In this document: one piece after another, positions 31,986 through 41,638 of the stretch
Numbering within the stretch: position 1 is the first letter of the stretch
How the letters are laid out: each line of letters begins with the position of its first letter
Assembly (NCBI RefSeq): GCF_000003605.2
Contig: NW_003133345.1
Coordinates: forward strand, 310,092-354,811
DNA length: 44,720 bases
From: Saccoglossus kowalevskii
Taxonomy: Eukaryota; Hemichordata; Enteropneusta; Harrimaniidae
Reading direction: 5' to 3'
The notes under the pieces: model-generated
Database searches by the model: none
Seen by the model: the letters and a program-made list of their open reading frames with translations, nothing else
Told to the model about the DNA's origin: nothing
Translations under genes and position numbers: made by a program

Positions 31986-34900
31986 GTGTGTACAATTTTA
32001 CATTACATTGTTACATAGATCGCATCTTTTTCCGTATAAAATACACCTACATACACATGCTTAATTAATTAAAATGTTCTAAATCCTGGTGCTGAATAAT
32101 CACATAAATGTTTGGAATATCCAATATATTATGTGCTCGATTTGAATCTTTACATTGTAGTCAATGTGACGACGATATCGTTCCGACATTACACCCCTAT
32201 TATTAGCTCTATTTTGAGGGGGGGGGGGTTAAATGGTAGATTTTTACATCAATAATAAATACATACTAGTAGGGGAGAATTCGTTGTAGTGCATACATGC
32301 AAATTAAATGGTCACAGTGCTTTATATATTATTTTCACTGAAGATACTATGAATAACAATTAATATTACAACATATTACAGTAGGTGTTGACAATCAATG
32401 TTAATGCATTAGTTCGGACTTCAATTCCGCATACATACATAAAAGGATCACAAGTTTATTTTGAATATTTTTTGCCGTTATAGAAACTGATTCTAGTCTA
32501 TTCTTAATATATTTGAATATGATTTTCACACATTCAAATATTAAAATAGGGCAGCAACAACCTAGGTGCCCTATATAGCATACCAACAAATTGCCATTTG
32601 CTTAATTGGCTGGGTTTTGAATATCAAATTGGATGTAGAGACCATGGCGAGTGTAAATGATAATTTCTGTGACTCACTTTATCCTATACGAATAATATAT
32701 TGTAAGGGACACTATTAAAACATTTGATTCAACCAGGATTTTCATAGTAACTTGGGTTATAACAGATGGTATATTTTCAGAACCAGCGCTAGATTATTTT
32801 CTGTTCTATTATTATGCTTGATTCGCCTTAATATGTCAATATACGAAGAGCATTATAATAATATACTATAAAGAAAACTGATTCTAGCCGATTCGTGATA
32901 TATTTGAATATTATTTCGACACATTCAAATATTCATTGTCTAAAATAACGTGATGTAACAGTAATAAATGTTAATAAATATATTAACAGTTGTAATACTT
33001 GAGACTATAATGAGGGATAACAGGATGGAATCAATTACAGATTTCGGAAATCTTTGTACGACCCGGAATTTGTTTTATTTTGGTGTAGAATTATAAATAT
33101 TTAGCAACTTGGATCTATATTAGGGAATTCTGCCCCTCCCCATGTGCTGAATAGTTGCTTTGTACCCTCAACCATCTGGTCAATACACCAATATAATCTT
33201 GGTGTTCACATTGTGAAGGCATATAGTAATGAGAAACAGTGGTTTAATAAAACTATATTCGCGAGTATAACGTTTTGTACATTGTAGTCGTTTCATCTGG
33301 TTCATCTTTATTTTATTTCTTCATAATTGTCCACAGTGACCATTATAGGACCACAATATGGAGGTATATTACTACAAGCACGGCCAATCCGACACACACA
33401 ACCTTATGGAACATTTCCGTCGCCACATAAAGGATTTAAAACCATAAACTGCAGTAATCCATTCGATAGCTTGACTCACTCCATCAATAGTTTGAGACAG
33501 AATGTATCATTTACGTGGAATCCTGCCAGTCATGCTGTGGGTGACATTGAATTCGTGTAAGTTGTATTTTATTTTCGCTCCTCTCGCACAATAATCCCAT
33601 GCCTATGATTGTTATAATGTATCTTTATTAGCAGTATTACAAAAATATAGGATATATATTATATTAGGTTCACCAAGTCCTGAACAAACACGCGAATGCA
33701 CGCACGTGAACAGCTATGTCATTTCCTGATAAAAAAAATGAAACAGGAAATTGACCCTATAAATGTTATAAAGAAAAATGTATTTTAATTTTACGGTTAA
33801 TCACGTTTAAAACAATATGTTAAAACAATATGTTCAATATCTACTCCTATAATTACAAAGCATTTTTACTTATATGCGTTAATAACTGGATGTGTCATCA
33901 CACTGCACCAGCGACAAAGTTCGCATAGGCAAACACATTTAAAATTTGCAATTTTTGAGTGATCCACTTATTATAAAAAAATTCGATTTTTGGCTCAGAA
34001 ATATTTTAATAATCTATAAAGTTTAAATTAAATTAAATTTGAAAATGAAAAAGGAAAATGTTTGTTTCTTGTAGTACAGATATTCAGATTCTTTCAAATA
34101 TTCTGTCAGTAGTTCAAAAATAAATTGGGATCGTGCGTCGTTGTGTCAATACGTGTTTTGTAGAGCTTTGAGTTGGTTGCTGTTTCCACCATATCCCAGG
34201 TTCTTAGTACCGAACTGTGCGGGGATAATGTAGTTGTTGTATCTGCGTTGTCGCAATGACAGGTAGAGGTACTTCCAGAAACACCAGGAGTTCAATGCAG
34301 AGTGTCACAAAACAACAAAATGTAATGTAGCATCCACAATTCAAAATGGCGGCGCCCATGCGAAATTTGGCAGCCTGTGTGAGTCACGTAGTAAGGCAGC
34401 TGATCATAGCGACAAGGCACTACAGTGCGAGATTTGTCATTTTTGGCATAGTACAGTACAGCAAAAGTCAGAAATTGAGACCCGGAAGTTGATAGTCACT
34501 GCTCTAGAAAACATTTCTCATGAAAATAATGAATTTTATGCCTGAGTGGATGGATTCTAGACATTCTCCCACAACCACTGCAGGAATTGGCACAATAGAA
34601 GACATAAGCTTTGTTAACTACATCAGTTAATCTCACCCACACAAATATATATATATGGCTAGATCTAACCAGATGCCAGAAAGAACAGTCAAAATCCGAC
34701 AAAACATTTTGTAATCCAGCCCAACACAATGATGGAAACATTCAAAGGTTTGGAAGCATAGTATGTGGACACGACTTTAGTAACTCATTGAAAGTTATTT
34801 ATTTGGTGTGTACTAGTGTAGCAACTTTCTCTTGAGCTCTTAATAGTTTTCAATTTTTGCCATGACTTGCAGACTTGGCACAATAGTAGACATAACCAGA

Positions 34901-37737
34901 TCCTTGTTAACAACATCAGTTAATCTCGCCCACAAACCTATATTTATCTGGATAGATCTAACCAGATGCCTGAACGAACAGTCAAAACACTTGATACAAA
35001 AACTGGCAGCCATTTGCTTGGAAAATCCGACAAAACATTTTGTAATCCAGCCCAACACAATGATGGAAACATTCAAAGGTTTGGAAGCATAGTATGTGGA
35101 CACGACTCCAGTAACTCATTGAAAGTTATTTATTTGGTGTGTACTAGTGTAGCAAATTTCTCTTGAGCTCTTAATAGTTTTCAATTTTTGCCATGACTTG
35201 CAGACTTGGCACAATAGTAGACATAACCAGATCCTTGTTAACAACATCAGTTAATCTCGCCCACAAACCTATATTTATCTGGCTAGATCTAACCAGATGC
35301 CTGAACGAACAGTCAAAACACTTGATACAAAAACTGGCAGCCATTCGCCTGGAAAATCCGACAAAACATTTTGTAATCCAGCCCAACACAATGATGGAAA
35401 CATTCAAAGGTTTGGAAGCATAGTATGTGGACACGACTCTAGTAACTCGTTGACAGATATGTATTTGCTGTGTACTAGTGTAGCAGGCTCCCCTTAAGCT
35501 CTTAATAGTTTTCAATTTTTACATTTGTTTTATTTACTTTCAACTACTCGCACCTTGTTTATGAATATCCATGAATATTCTAGTGTCAAGTTAGCAGTTT
35601 CTAGCATCAAAACTGACGTATTTAATGAAAAAGGAATTGCTCTCCTGTTACAACATCTACCTATTTGTTATTCATGGTATATTGTTCTATTGTCTATTCA
35701 TGGAGGTATAGCCATCATCCACAAACCATCTCTAAATTTAATAGCCTAGAAACCATTATGTGACATAATATCATTTGAAGCCACAGAAGCTACACTTTCT
35801 TATCACGGAGTAACCTTCAAGCTCATCATCCTATATCGTCCACCAACCAGGAAGAATAAAAATACAGTCTCTCAGTTTTTCCATAAATTCAGTTCCACAC
35901 TTGAGAAATATGTTGCATATACAGGACATCTTTACATTGTAGACGACTTATTTATGTGGATGATCCACATGAATCATCTGCTCAGAAATTCAATATTATT
36001 GAAAATTTTAATCATAAACAATGGGTAGAACATCTTACCCACACCAGAGGTCATACACTGGATATTATTCTTACCAATGCTAGTGAAGACATCAAGTCTG
36101 TCAATGTCGATCCCCTACAATTATCTGACCACTTCCCAGTTCACACCAACTTGGCATTCAAGAAACCACCTCTTTATACTTATACTCTTTATCCATATTA
36201 CTGCAGATTTAGATGCACTTCTATCAGGTCTTCACCAACCCGTATCTGACTTACAGACTGTCATCCTAGTGCTATCTAATCTTCTTGAAAAAAATGCTCC
36301 ATTAAAGAAACACTTCATCCCTGTTCGACCAAACACTAAATGGTGCACTACCGAGATCAACTAGGCCAAGAAGAAACGTGGATTGACAGAAAGCAAATGG
36401 CGAAATACCAAACTCAAATTTCACCACCAAATCTTCAAAGCGGAGTGCAAAAATTTTAGAAATCACATCTGTAAATCCTTATGACCAACGAGCGTTATTC
36501 AACATTTATTCTACACTATCTGGTACATCACTTCAGAAAAACCTGACTGCCTCCAAGTCACCATACCTGGATCTTGCTGAACAATTCAGTTATTACTTCA
36601 TCGAAAAAATCAAACGCATTCACACTGCATTGAATTCAACAATTTCGGCAACCAATAACCATGACATTATCATCAATACCAGTCCTTCCTTTGATGGATT
36701 TCACACAACCAATGCTAAAGAGATTTTAAATATGCATCCATCGACTCAATTCCAACTTTTCTCTTTCTATAAAGACACTTGCACACCCTATTTCTGACTT
36801 GATCAATGCTTCACTTCAACGGGGCTTAGTACAGGACTCGCAGTTGTTACTCCAATACTGAAGAAACTGTCACTTGATTGCAATGACTTTGAAAATTACA
36901 GATCTGTATCGAAGGTGGTAGCACTCCAATTGAACACATACTTGTCTGATCACTCGCGGTGTACAGAAACAGCTCTTCCATAATGATATATACATGTCAC
37001 TTCTTTCTGGTAAATCCATTCTTCTTGCTCTACTTGATCTCTCAGCAGCATTCGATACAATTGACCACGGTATACTTCTCTCAAGATTGTCCAATCTTGG
37101 TATCACTGATATTCCACTATAATGGTTGATATCCACGTAACGAGATGAGTCTGTAACAATTAAAGGCATTCGTTCAACACCACAAATTATAAATTCTGTT
37201 GTACCACAGGGATCCGTTCTTAGTCCCTTGCTTTTTTGCATCTACTACATTTCTCCACTAGGACAGCTTATCAGATGACATAACCTTTACTTCCACCAAT
37301 ACACGGATGATAACCAGCTATACCTATCCTTTTACATTCGTAAGAAGAAACGTGACCACATAACACCTATCCTCAAAGAACATTACTGGCTTCCAGTACA
37401 GCACAGAATTGTTTTCAAAATTATGTGCACCACCTACAAAGCTCTGAATAGTCTTTCACCAAGTTGTATATCTGACATTTTTCACTTCAAATCAACTCCT
37501 CACACACTTCAGCCATATGTTTTTTGCATACTCCCAACTTCAGACTTGCATCATATGGTGGGCGAGCATTTTCCTGAGCAGCTCCATGCTTATGAAACAC
37601 TTTACCATTAGAATTGCGTCAGAAACCTACAATATATACCTTTAGAAAGAATCTTAAAACTTTGACAACAATTGATTGTACAGCGCCTTTTAAATTTACG
37701 TCATATTGGATACTGGCGCTGTATAAATTTCATTGAT

Positions 37738-37780
<43 letters not shown>

Positions 37781-40223
37781 TTTTAAAGTTTTTGCAAATA
37801 CATGCAAGTAAATATGATGAGCTCGACAAATTTGATATTATTGTGCTCACAGAAATTAAACCCAAGAGTTTCTAAAAAAAAAATTATGCTGTTGAGCAAT
37901 GGTGACTTGGAAGCTGAATTTACAGAAGGTAATTGTATCCTATTTCTGACTTGATCAATGCTTCACTTCAACAGGTCTTAGTACCGGGTTCTTTCAAATA
38001 TTGAAGAAATCGTCACTTGATTGCAATGACTTCATAAATAACAGACCTTTATCGAATTTGCCATTCTTTCGAAGGTGGTAGAACTCCAATTGAACACGTA
38101 CTTGTCTGATCACTCACTGCAATCTACGTACAGAAAATTTCACATTACCAGATTCACAGATCCAGGAATTCAAATGCGAGATTAATTAATACGAATTTAG
38201 ATGCCAGGAAGGATAAGTTTGGTCATGTGACCAGCAAACCAAGCACTCGCACTGCGATGCATAAAAGTATGCAGAAGCCAAGGATGACCCTGTAAAGCCT
38301 TGAATTCAGATATTGGGGAATGGAATAGTAGAAGCATATTCGATTGTGCAATGAGTTGGGATTACTTATGCGAGATGGCGAAATCACCAATTGCCTCATA
38401 CGTTGTACGGCTTTAGAAACAGTGAAATCTAAAAATTCGAGTATTTTATCAAGTTGCACTTAACATAAATATTCAACCGTGATAGAAACACTTCGACACA
38501 AATATGCAACAAGAATATCATTTATATTTTTATTGTCACTATCAAACGTTTGCAAATGCTGTTACCCTAATTTTCGAATCACTTTTGAATGCTGCCATTT
38601 TAGCCCATTTAAAACTGGTGAATGGTAATGGCCACTAAGGAAGGGACGGTAATTCTGTTCATGTGTAATTGAGGACGAAATACATTTTCTATTCCAAAGT
38701 AAACTGTACTCCGACTCTGACAAGTAATATTTTCTATGGCAAATAATATGTTTATATAAATCTAAAAAACATTTACAAAGGGACATACCTTATTATATTT
38801 AATTGCTCGCATTTATTTATTTATTTATTTATTTATTTTAATGTACTTATACTATGTCCTGCGTGAATAGATAAACAAAACAAATAAACATTTAATCATG
38901 ACAAAATTCATTATATTGATATTATATCTCCAGTTTATGCTCATGTTATTAACTGCTTACTGAATCAAGGATTTTTTTCCGGATTGACTAAAAATAACCC
39001 AAATAAATCCCTCAAAAGGATCGCATGACGAAAGAAGAAACTGCATTTCAATATCGATCCTGCTAATTTTCGGTAAAATTATTGAGTTACTTAATAGTAA
39101 ACAAACAAAAAACATACTTTTAGATACACAGTTTAAATTAGAAATAAAAGTCAAATTCACGTGTTTCCCGTTACAGCGCCACCATTGCTCAGAATCACAA
39201 TGTCTACTGGGTTGGTGTGAGATCTGCTGTTCTAAGCAACGCCAATCCAACCACGGCTGTTTTCACAACGGAGGCAGCAACGACTATTGCTATGACAACG
39301 GCTGAAGCAACAACTATTGACATGACAACGGATGCAGCTACTGACGTCTATACAAACATCATTACGTATGGAAGTGATGGTGAGTGGTTAATTACGAGGA
39401 ATAGGTTAGGTCTGAGGAGCAGGTTATACAGTTATACAGTAAATTTGTGATTATTGCTTTATCGAAATTAAAACTTACTTTGTTTTGGGGTCAATTCTTA
39501 AAATGTGATGGAAACCTTCTTTGTCCTTTTGATAGATCTAGATCTGATCACGGTTACTTCGGTCTTCTAGTAACCGTCATGTGATGCGCTAATTTAAATG
39601 TGATTATTATGCAACTGACCATTTCCCGTTCACTGCGAGATACCGCGTTATGCGTGAAATCGAATGTATTTCTGCACTTAATAATGTGCCATGCACATTC
39701 GATGATGGCCAATTTTTAGGAAGCAAGGTTATCTTAACGTCATATTTCCTCGAAATTGATCTACAACAAAAATCAAAATCGAAACATTCGAAATACGCAA
39801 TGCGCAAGATCTCGTGGTAAATTGAAAATCAACTATGATGTGTGTGTTCACAAATAATCTACTAGTATTATCAAGAATGTTCACATTTTTTTCTGAGGGA
39901 GGGAGAGCATATTCATGTGCCCCAATAGGACATACAAATAATATTAAAATCGGGGGTCCAAGACGTTCTTTCCCGTTTATCCGGGTTTATCTCCGATCGA
40001 TGACAGTAGTGTTGCTTTGCAGATACTGCTTGTACGCTACTAGCTTGTCCGCTAGTCTAGAAGCAGGCGTGCGCTTAAGTGTGAAATGTATCACGCCAAT
40101 TATCATACACATCACTTTGCTTTCTTTCTTTTCTTCACAGGATCAGGATCTGGGAGTTCTGCTCATTACCAGAACATATTTATAATTATAGTGGTAAACG
40201 TGATAATAACCTTAACTATGTAA
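31778..40223 (+). CDS. Reeler gene B: short-stalk paralogue of gene A
   Basis: Four exons (31778-31985, 33337-33556, 39177-39379, 40141-40223) total 714 nt, giving a predicted 237-residue protein. Exons 1 and 2 have exactly the lengths of gene A and all phases match (1,2,1). Seen: a signal peptide ending NVHG; YPTGAPISACETMVPGH; VTIIGPQYGGILLQARP; INCSNPFDSLTHS; ATIAQNHNVYWVGVRS; a short Thr-rich stalk with TTEAATTIAMTTAEATTID; then GSGSGSSAHYQNIFIIIVV to a hydrophobic end without a polar tail, as in a GPI-anchor signal. Intron 2 is 5.6 kb, swollen by LINE insertions, against 0.5 kb in gene A. The upstream ATG at 31763 is not conserved in A, so 31778 is preferred. Confidence 0.85.
31986..32537. 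other. Gene B intron 1, first part
   Basis: It contains ACATTACACCCCTATTATTAGC near 32187, matching ATGTTACACCTCTATTATTAGC near 22575 in gene A intron 1, a leftover of the gene duplication. An 11-G run lies at 32218-32228. Confidence 0.6.
32538..32860 (+). repeat. Duplicated block in gene B intron 1, copy 2
   Basis: Second copy of 31266-31600, same orientation. The preceding about 60 bp (around 32483, GAAACTGATTCTAGTCTATT) recur again near 32874-32935, so the duplication boundary is itself repeated. Confidence 0.88.
33337..33556 (+). CDS. Reeler gene B exon 2
   Basis: The acceptor is TGTCCACAG and the donor is TTCGT/GTAAGT. Length is 220 nt. It encodes the Reeler core with GILLQARPI, YGTF, INCSNP, SLTHS and FTW. 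Confidence 0.9.
33557..34362. other. Gene B intron 2, start
   Basis: No gene recognised. AT-rich sequence before the LINE. Confidence 0.5.
34363..34545 (+). pseudogene. LINE ORF1 PHD-like frame
   Basis: SLCESRSKAADHSDKALQCE followed by ICHFWH has the C-x-x-C-x-x-W-x-H look of a PHD-like zinc finger as found in ORF1 of CR1-type LINEs. The later cysteines are lost and the frame ends at TGA. Confidence 0.4.
34580..35521 (+). repeat. 331-bp tandem repeat, three copies
   Basis: Copies lie at 34580-34868 (internal deletion), 34869-35199 and 35200-35521. Copies 2 and 3 are almost identical over 331 bp, so the expansion is recent compared with the decay of the surrounding LINE. Each copy holds a 76-codon plus-strand frame (34862-35092; 35193-35423) with LTTSVNLAHKPIFIW and MMETFKGLEA. 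331 is not a multiple of 3, so the array cannot be read as one protein. Confidence 0.95.
35525..36250 (+). pseudogene. LINE ORF2 endonuclease, decayed
   Basis: HGGIAIIHKPSL, then SFEATEATLSYHGVTFKLII, LYRPPTRKNKNTVSQFF, VEHLTHTRGHTLDIILTNAS and QLSDHFPVHTNL follow the AP-endonuclease order of CR1/L2-type LINEs, including the S-D-H-[FY] catalytic His block. The G-D-F-N block is destroyed (IVDDL). Confidence 0.8.
36250..37610 (+). pseudogene. LINE ORF2 reverse transcriptase, decayed
   Basis: PISDLINASLQRG, then VVTPILKKLSLDCNDFENYR, KVVALQLNTYLSDHS, ILLALLDLSAAFDTIDHGIL (first catalytic Asp), VPQGSVLSPLLFCIYY, YFHQYTDDNQLYLSF (Y-x-D-D box as YTDD) and KEHYWLPVQHRIVFKIMCTT are in order. Fingers and thumb have deletions. 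Minus-strand frames here are shadows. Confidence 0.82.
37679..37723 (+). other. LINE 3' hairpin
   Basis: TACAGCGCC at 37679-37687 pairs with GGCGCTGTA at 37715-37723. It sits just before the (TTTA)n tail. Conserved 3' stem-loops recognised by the RT are known in CR1/L2/UnaL2-type elements; assignment here is by position and shape. Confidence 0.6.
37735..37784 (+). repeat. (TTTA)n LINE tail
   Basis: About 12 uninterrupted TTTA units directly after the hairpin, the usual short-repeat 3' end of L2/CR1-like elements. Confidence 0.9.
37797..37875 (+). pseudogene. Second LINE endonuclease fragment
   Basis: HASKYDELDKFDIIVLTEIK followed by PKSF resembles the T-E-x-K-P-K block at the start of another LINE endonuclease class, distinct from the E-T-W type just upstream. 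Only about 25 codons remain. Confidence 0.5.
37935..38125 (+). repeat. Second copy of a LINE RT segment
   Basis: Matches 36787-36965 (CTGACTTGATCAATGCTTCA, TCACTTGATTGCAATGACTT and CTCCAATTGAACAC shared). It keeps about 20 bp (near the string TTGCCATTC) missing from the first copy. It is an independent insertion or duplicated piece of the same LINE family. Confidence 0.85.
38126..39176. other. Gene B intron 2, end
   Basis: No gene recognised. An (ATTT)n run at about 38812-38840 may be the tail of another LINE remnant. Confidence 0.45.
39177..39379 (+). CDS. Reeler gene B exon 3
   Basis: The acceptor CCCGTTACAG (AG at 39175-39176) is the same motif as gene A exon 3. The donor is GATG/GTGAGT after 39379. 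It encodes the last Reeler strand and a stalk of about 45 residues. Confidence 0.88.
40141..40223 (+). CDS. Reeler gene B exon 4
   Basis: Acceptor TTCTTCACAG at 40139-40140. It encodes GSGSGSSAHYQN then IFIIIVVNVITLTM and TAA. Small residues before a terminal hydrophobic run fit a GPI attachment signal, though a short transmembrane helix cannot be excluded. Confidence 0.78.
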
Positions 40224-40302
40224 GACTTTAGAGCGTGGAACATAGGCAGATAAAATTAATCGTTAGTGGCAGAATGAATGTCAACAACTGAGAAAAAACA
40301 AC

Positions 40303-40308
40303 AATAAA
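40303..40308 (+). promoter_or_regulatory. Probable poly(A) signal of Reeler gene B
   Basis: AATAAA 80 bp after the stop codon, followed by GTATAGTATAG. Position is good for a 3' end. Confidence 0.55.
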
Positions 40309-41417
40309 GTATAGTATAGTAATAATAGGACTGACTTGGGTAATAACAAACGTGCTCACTCAGGAAACAAATTATCATACAATTAACGTGTGTAAGAATA
40401 ATATGCCAAATGCGACAAACGTTAGATTAACAATAATATAGAACTATTATTTATGTTATTAGCAATATGTATATATCTATATATATATAATATCGAAGAA
40501 TTCAACAAATATTAGGTTTGTATACGGCCACTAGTATATTGATCTAGGTTATTATATTTGGTAATTCCACATTATATAGTTTAAGCATAGGGTACAGTCC
40601 GAGTACGCGAGTACTTGTGGAGACTGGAATATAATTGCTTGTCGCGGAGGGAATTCATAGAGCTAGAATACGAGGTGCACTATGTGACTCAAAATATTCA
40701 ACTCCAATCATGCATAAATATACACATTTTGAGTTGGTGTCAGACATTCAAACTTGAATGCATTTGTGAATTGGGTTTTAGATAGAAACCCCGAAAGCCA
40801 ATGACCGACATCGAATTCCACGTAGATTAAGTACTACAGTGAAGGGCAGAAAGCTGTACTTTTATTTATAGTAACTTTCTAAATACCAATTTTTCATTTA
40901 AATTCATAGTTATTAGTGAAACTTCTGGTGTATATAAAACCCTACAATGAAGCATTCTGGTTGGTCGTAAAGCTCAAAAAGTAGATTTATAAGTCACAAC
41001 AACTTCCCATTAAGTAATATATATTTTATACCCTGGTTCACATCTTTTAATACCACCGTCGTCGTTAACAATTGTGTTTAGTCAGATGCGGTGGAGTGAA
41101 TATACTGTACGCGTGGAAATACTTCTGGGCAGTCTGTTCAATTCATTCAGTATCTAATTCAATTCTACACTCTTCTACCGAACACTAGCATTATAATTTG
41201 GCTCTCTTTATATGGACTGTGAGTTTAACATTGAAATATGCATGCTTTTAATACTTCATTATTTTATGTAATTATTGTAGTTGTTAGTTAATAATATGGT
41301 TGTTGTAATTATACAATTATATAAACATGGCCTTTGTGACGTTTCATTGCTATTCCTAGTCTTATAATTGCGTTGGTATGCCAATGCAATAGAATGACAA
41401 GACTAGATTTCAAAACT
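40309..41417. other. Intergenic region between Reeler gene B and cotransporter
   Basis: Two genes converge here. No gene or repeat recognised apart from a (TA)n-rich stretch near 40465-40490. TTTAAT near 41246 (ATTAAA on minus) may serve the cotransporter 3' end. Confidence 0.45.
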
Positions 41418-41638
41418 CTATGCGTAAAATCCCCAAACAAACGCCCCAACAACCAACATAATGGCGCAGTTAACTTCGATAATTTTCTTCCACTTCGGAT
41501 CTTCCGATAGCGTCATAACTTCGATGTCGTGTTCGCGTTCCTCTGCGATCTGTGCTTCGTCTGAAATCTCAGTGGCACCACAGCACCAGCTCCCTAAGCC
41601 TCGCTTGACAGTGGTACAACAGCTTGTTTGCATCGCTT
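41418..41638 (-). CDS. Cotransporter last exon
   Basis: Acceptor TATTGCTTCAG (AG at 41639-41640), phase 1. It encodes KRGLGSWCCG, an acidic stretch, then EDPKWKKIIEVNCAIMLVVG and the WGFYA end with TAA. The final W-G-F-Y-A is typical of SGLT proteins and confirms the true C-terminus. Confidence 0.93.

Larger units (their letters stand above)
34363..37784 (+). mobile_element. CR1/L2-like LINE with internal triplication, decayed
   Basis: Plus-strand order: a Cys-containing PHD-like frame (CEICHFWH, 34363-34545), a 331-bp tandem array, endonuclease pieces (35540-36170), linker (36180-36480), reverse transcriptase (36770-37320), a C-terminal KEHYWLPVQHRIVFKI region (37378-37600), a 3' hairpin (TACAGCGCC/GGCGCTGTA) and a (TTTA)n tail. 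The RT thumb region is deleted between the Y-T-D-D box and the C-terminal region. Stops and shifts are frequent. It sits in gene B intron 2 in the sense direction. Confidence 0.8.

Noticed and set aside
35171-35515. 114-codon minus-strand frame
   Set aside because: Antisense to the 331-bp tandem repeat; no recognisable domain, and the unit length is not a multiple of three.
36870-37241. 123-codon minus-strand frame
   Set aside because: Antisense shadow of the LINE reverse transcriptase on the plus strand.
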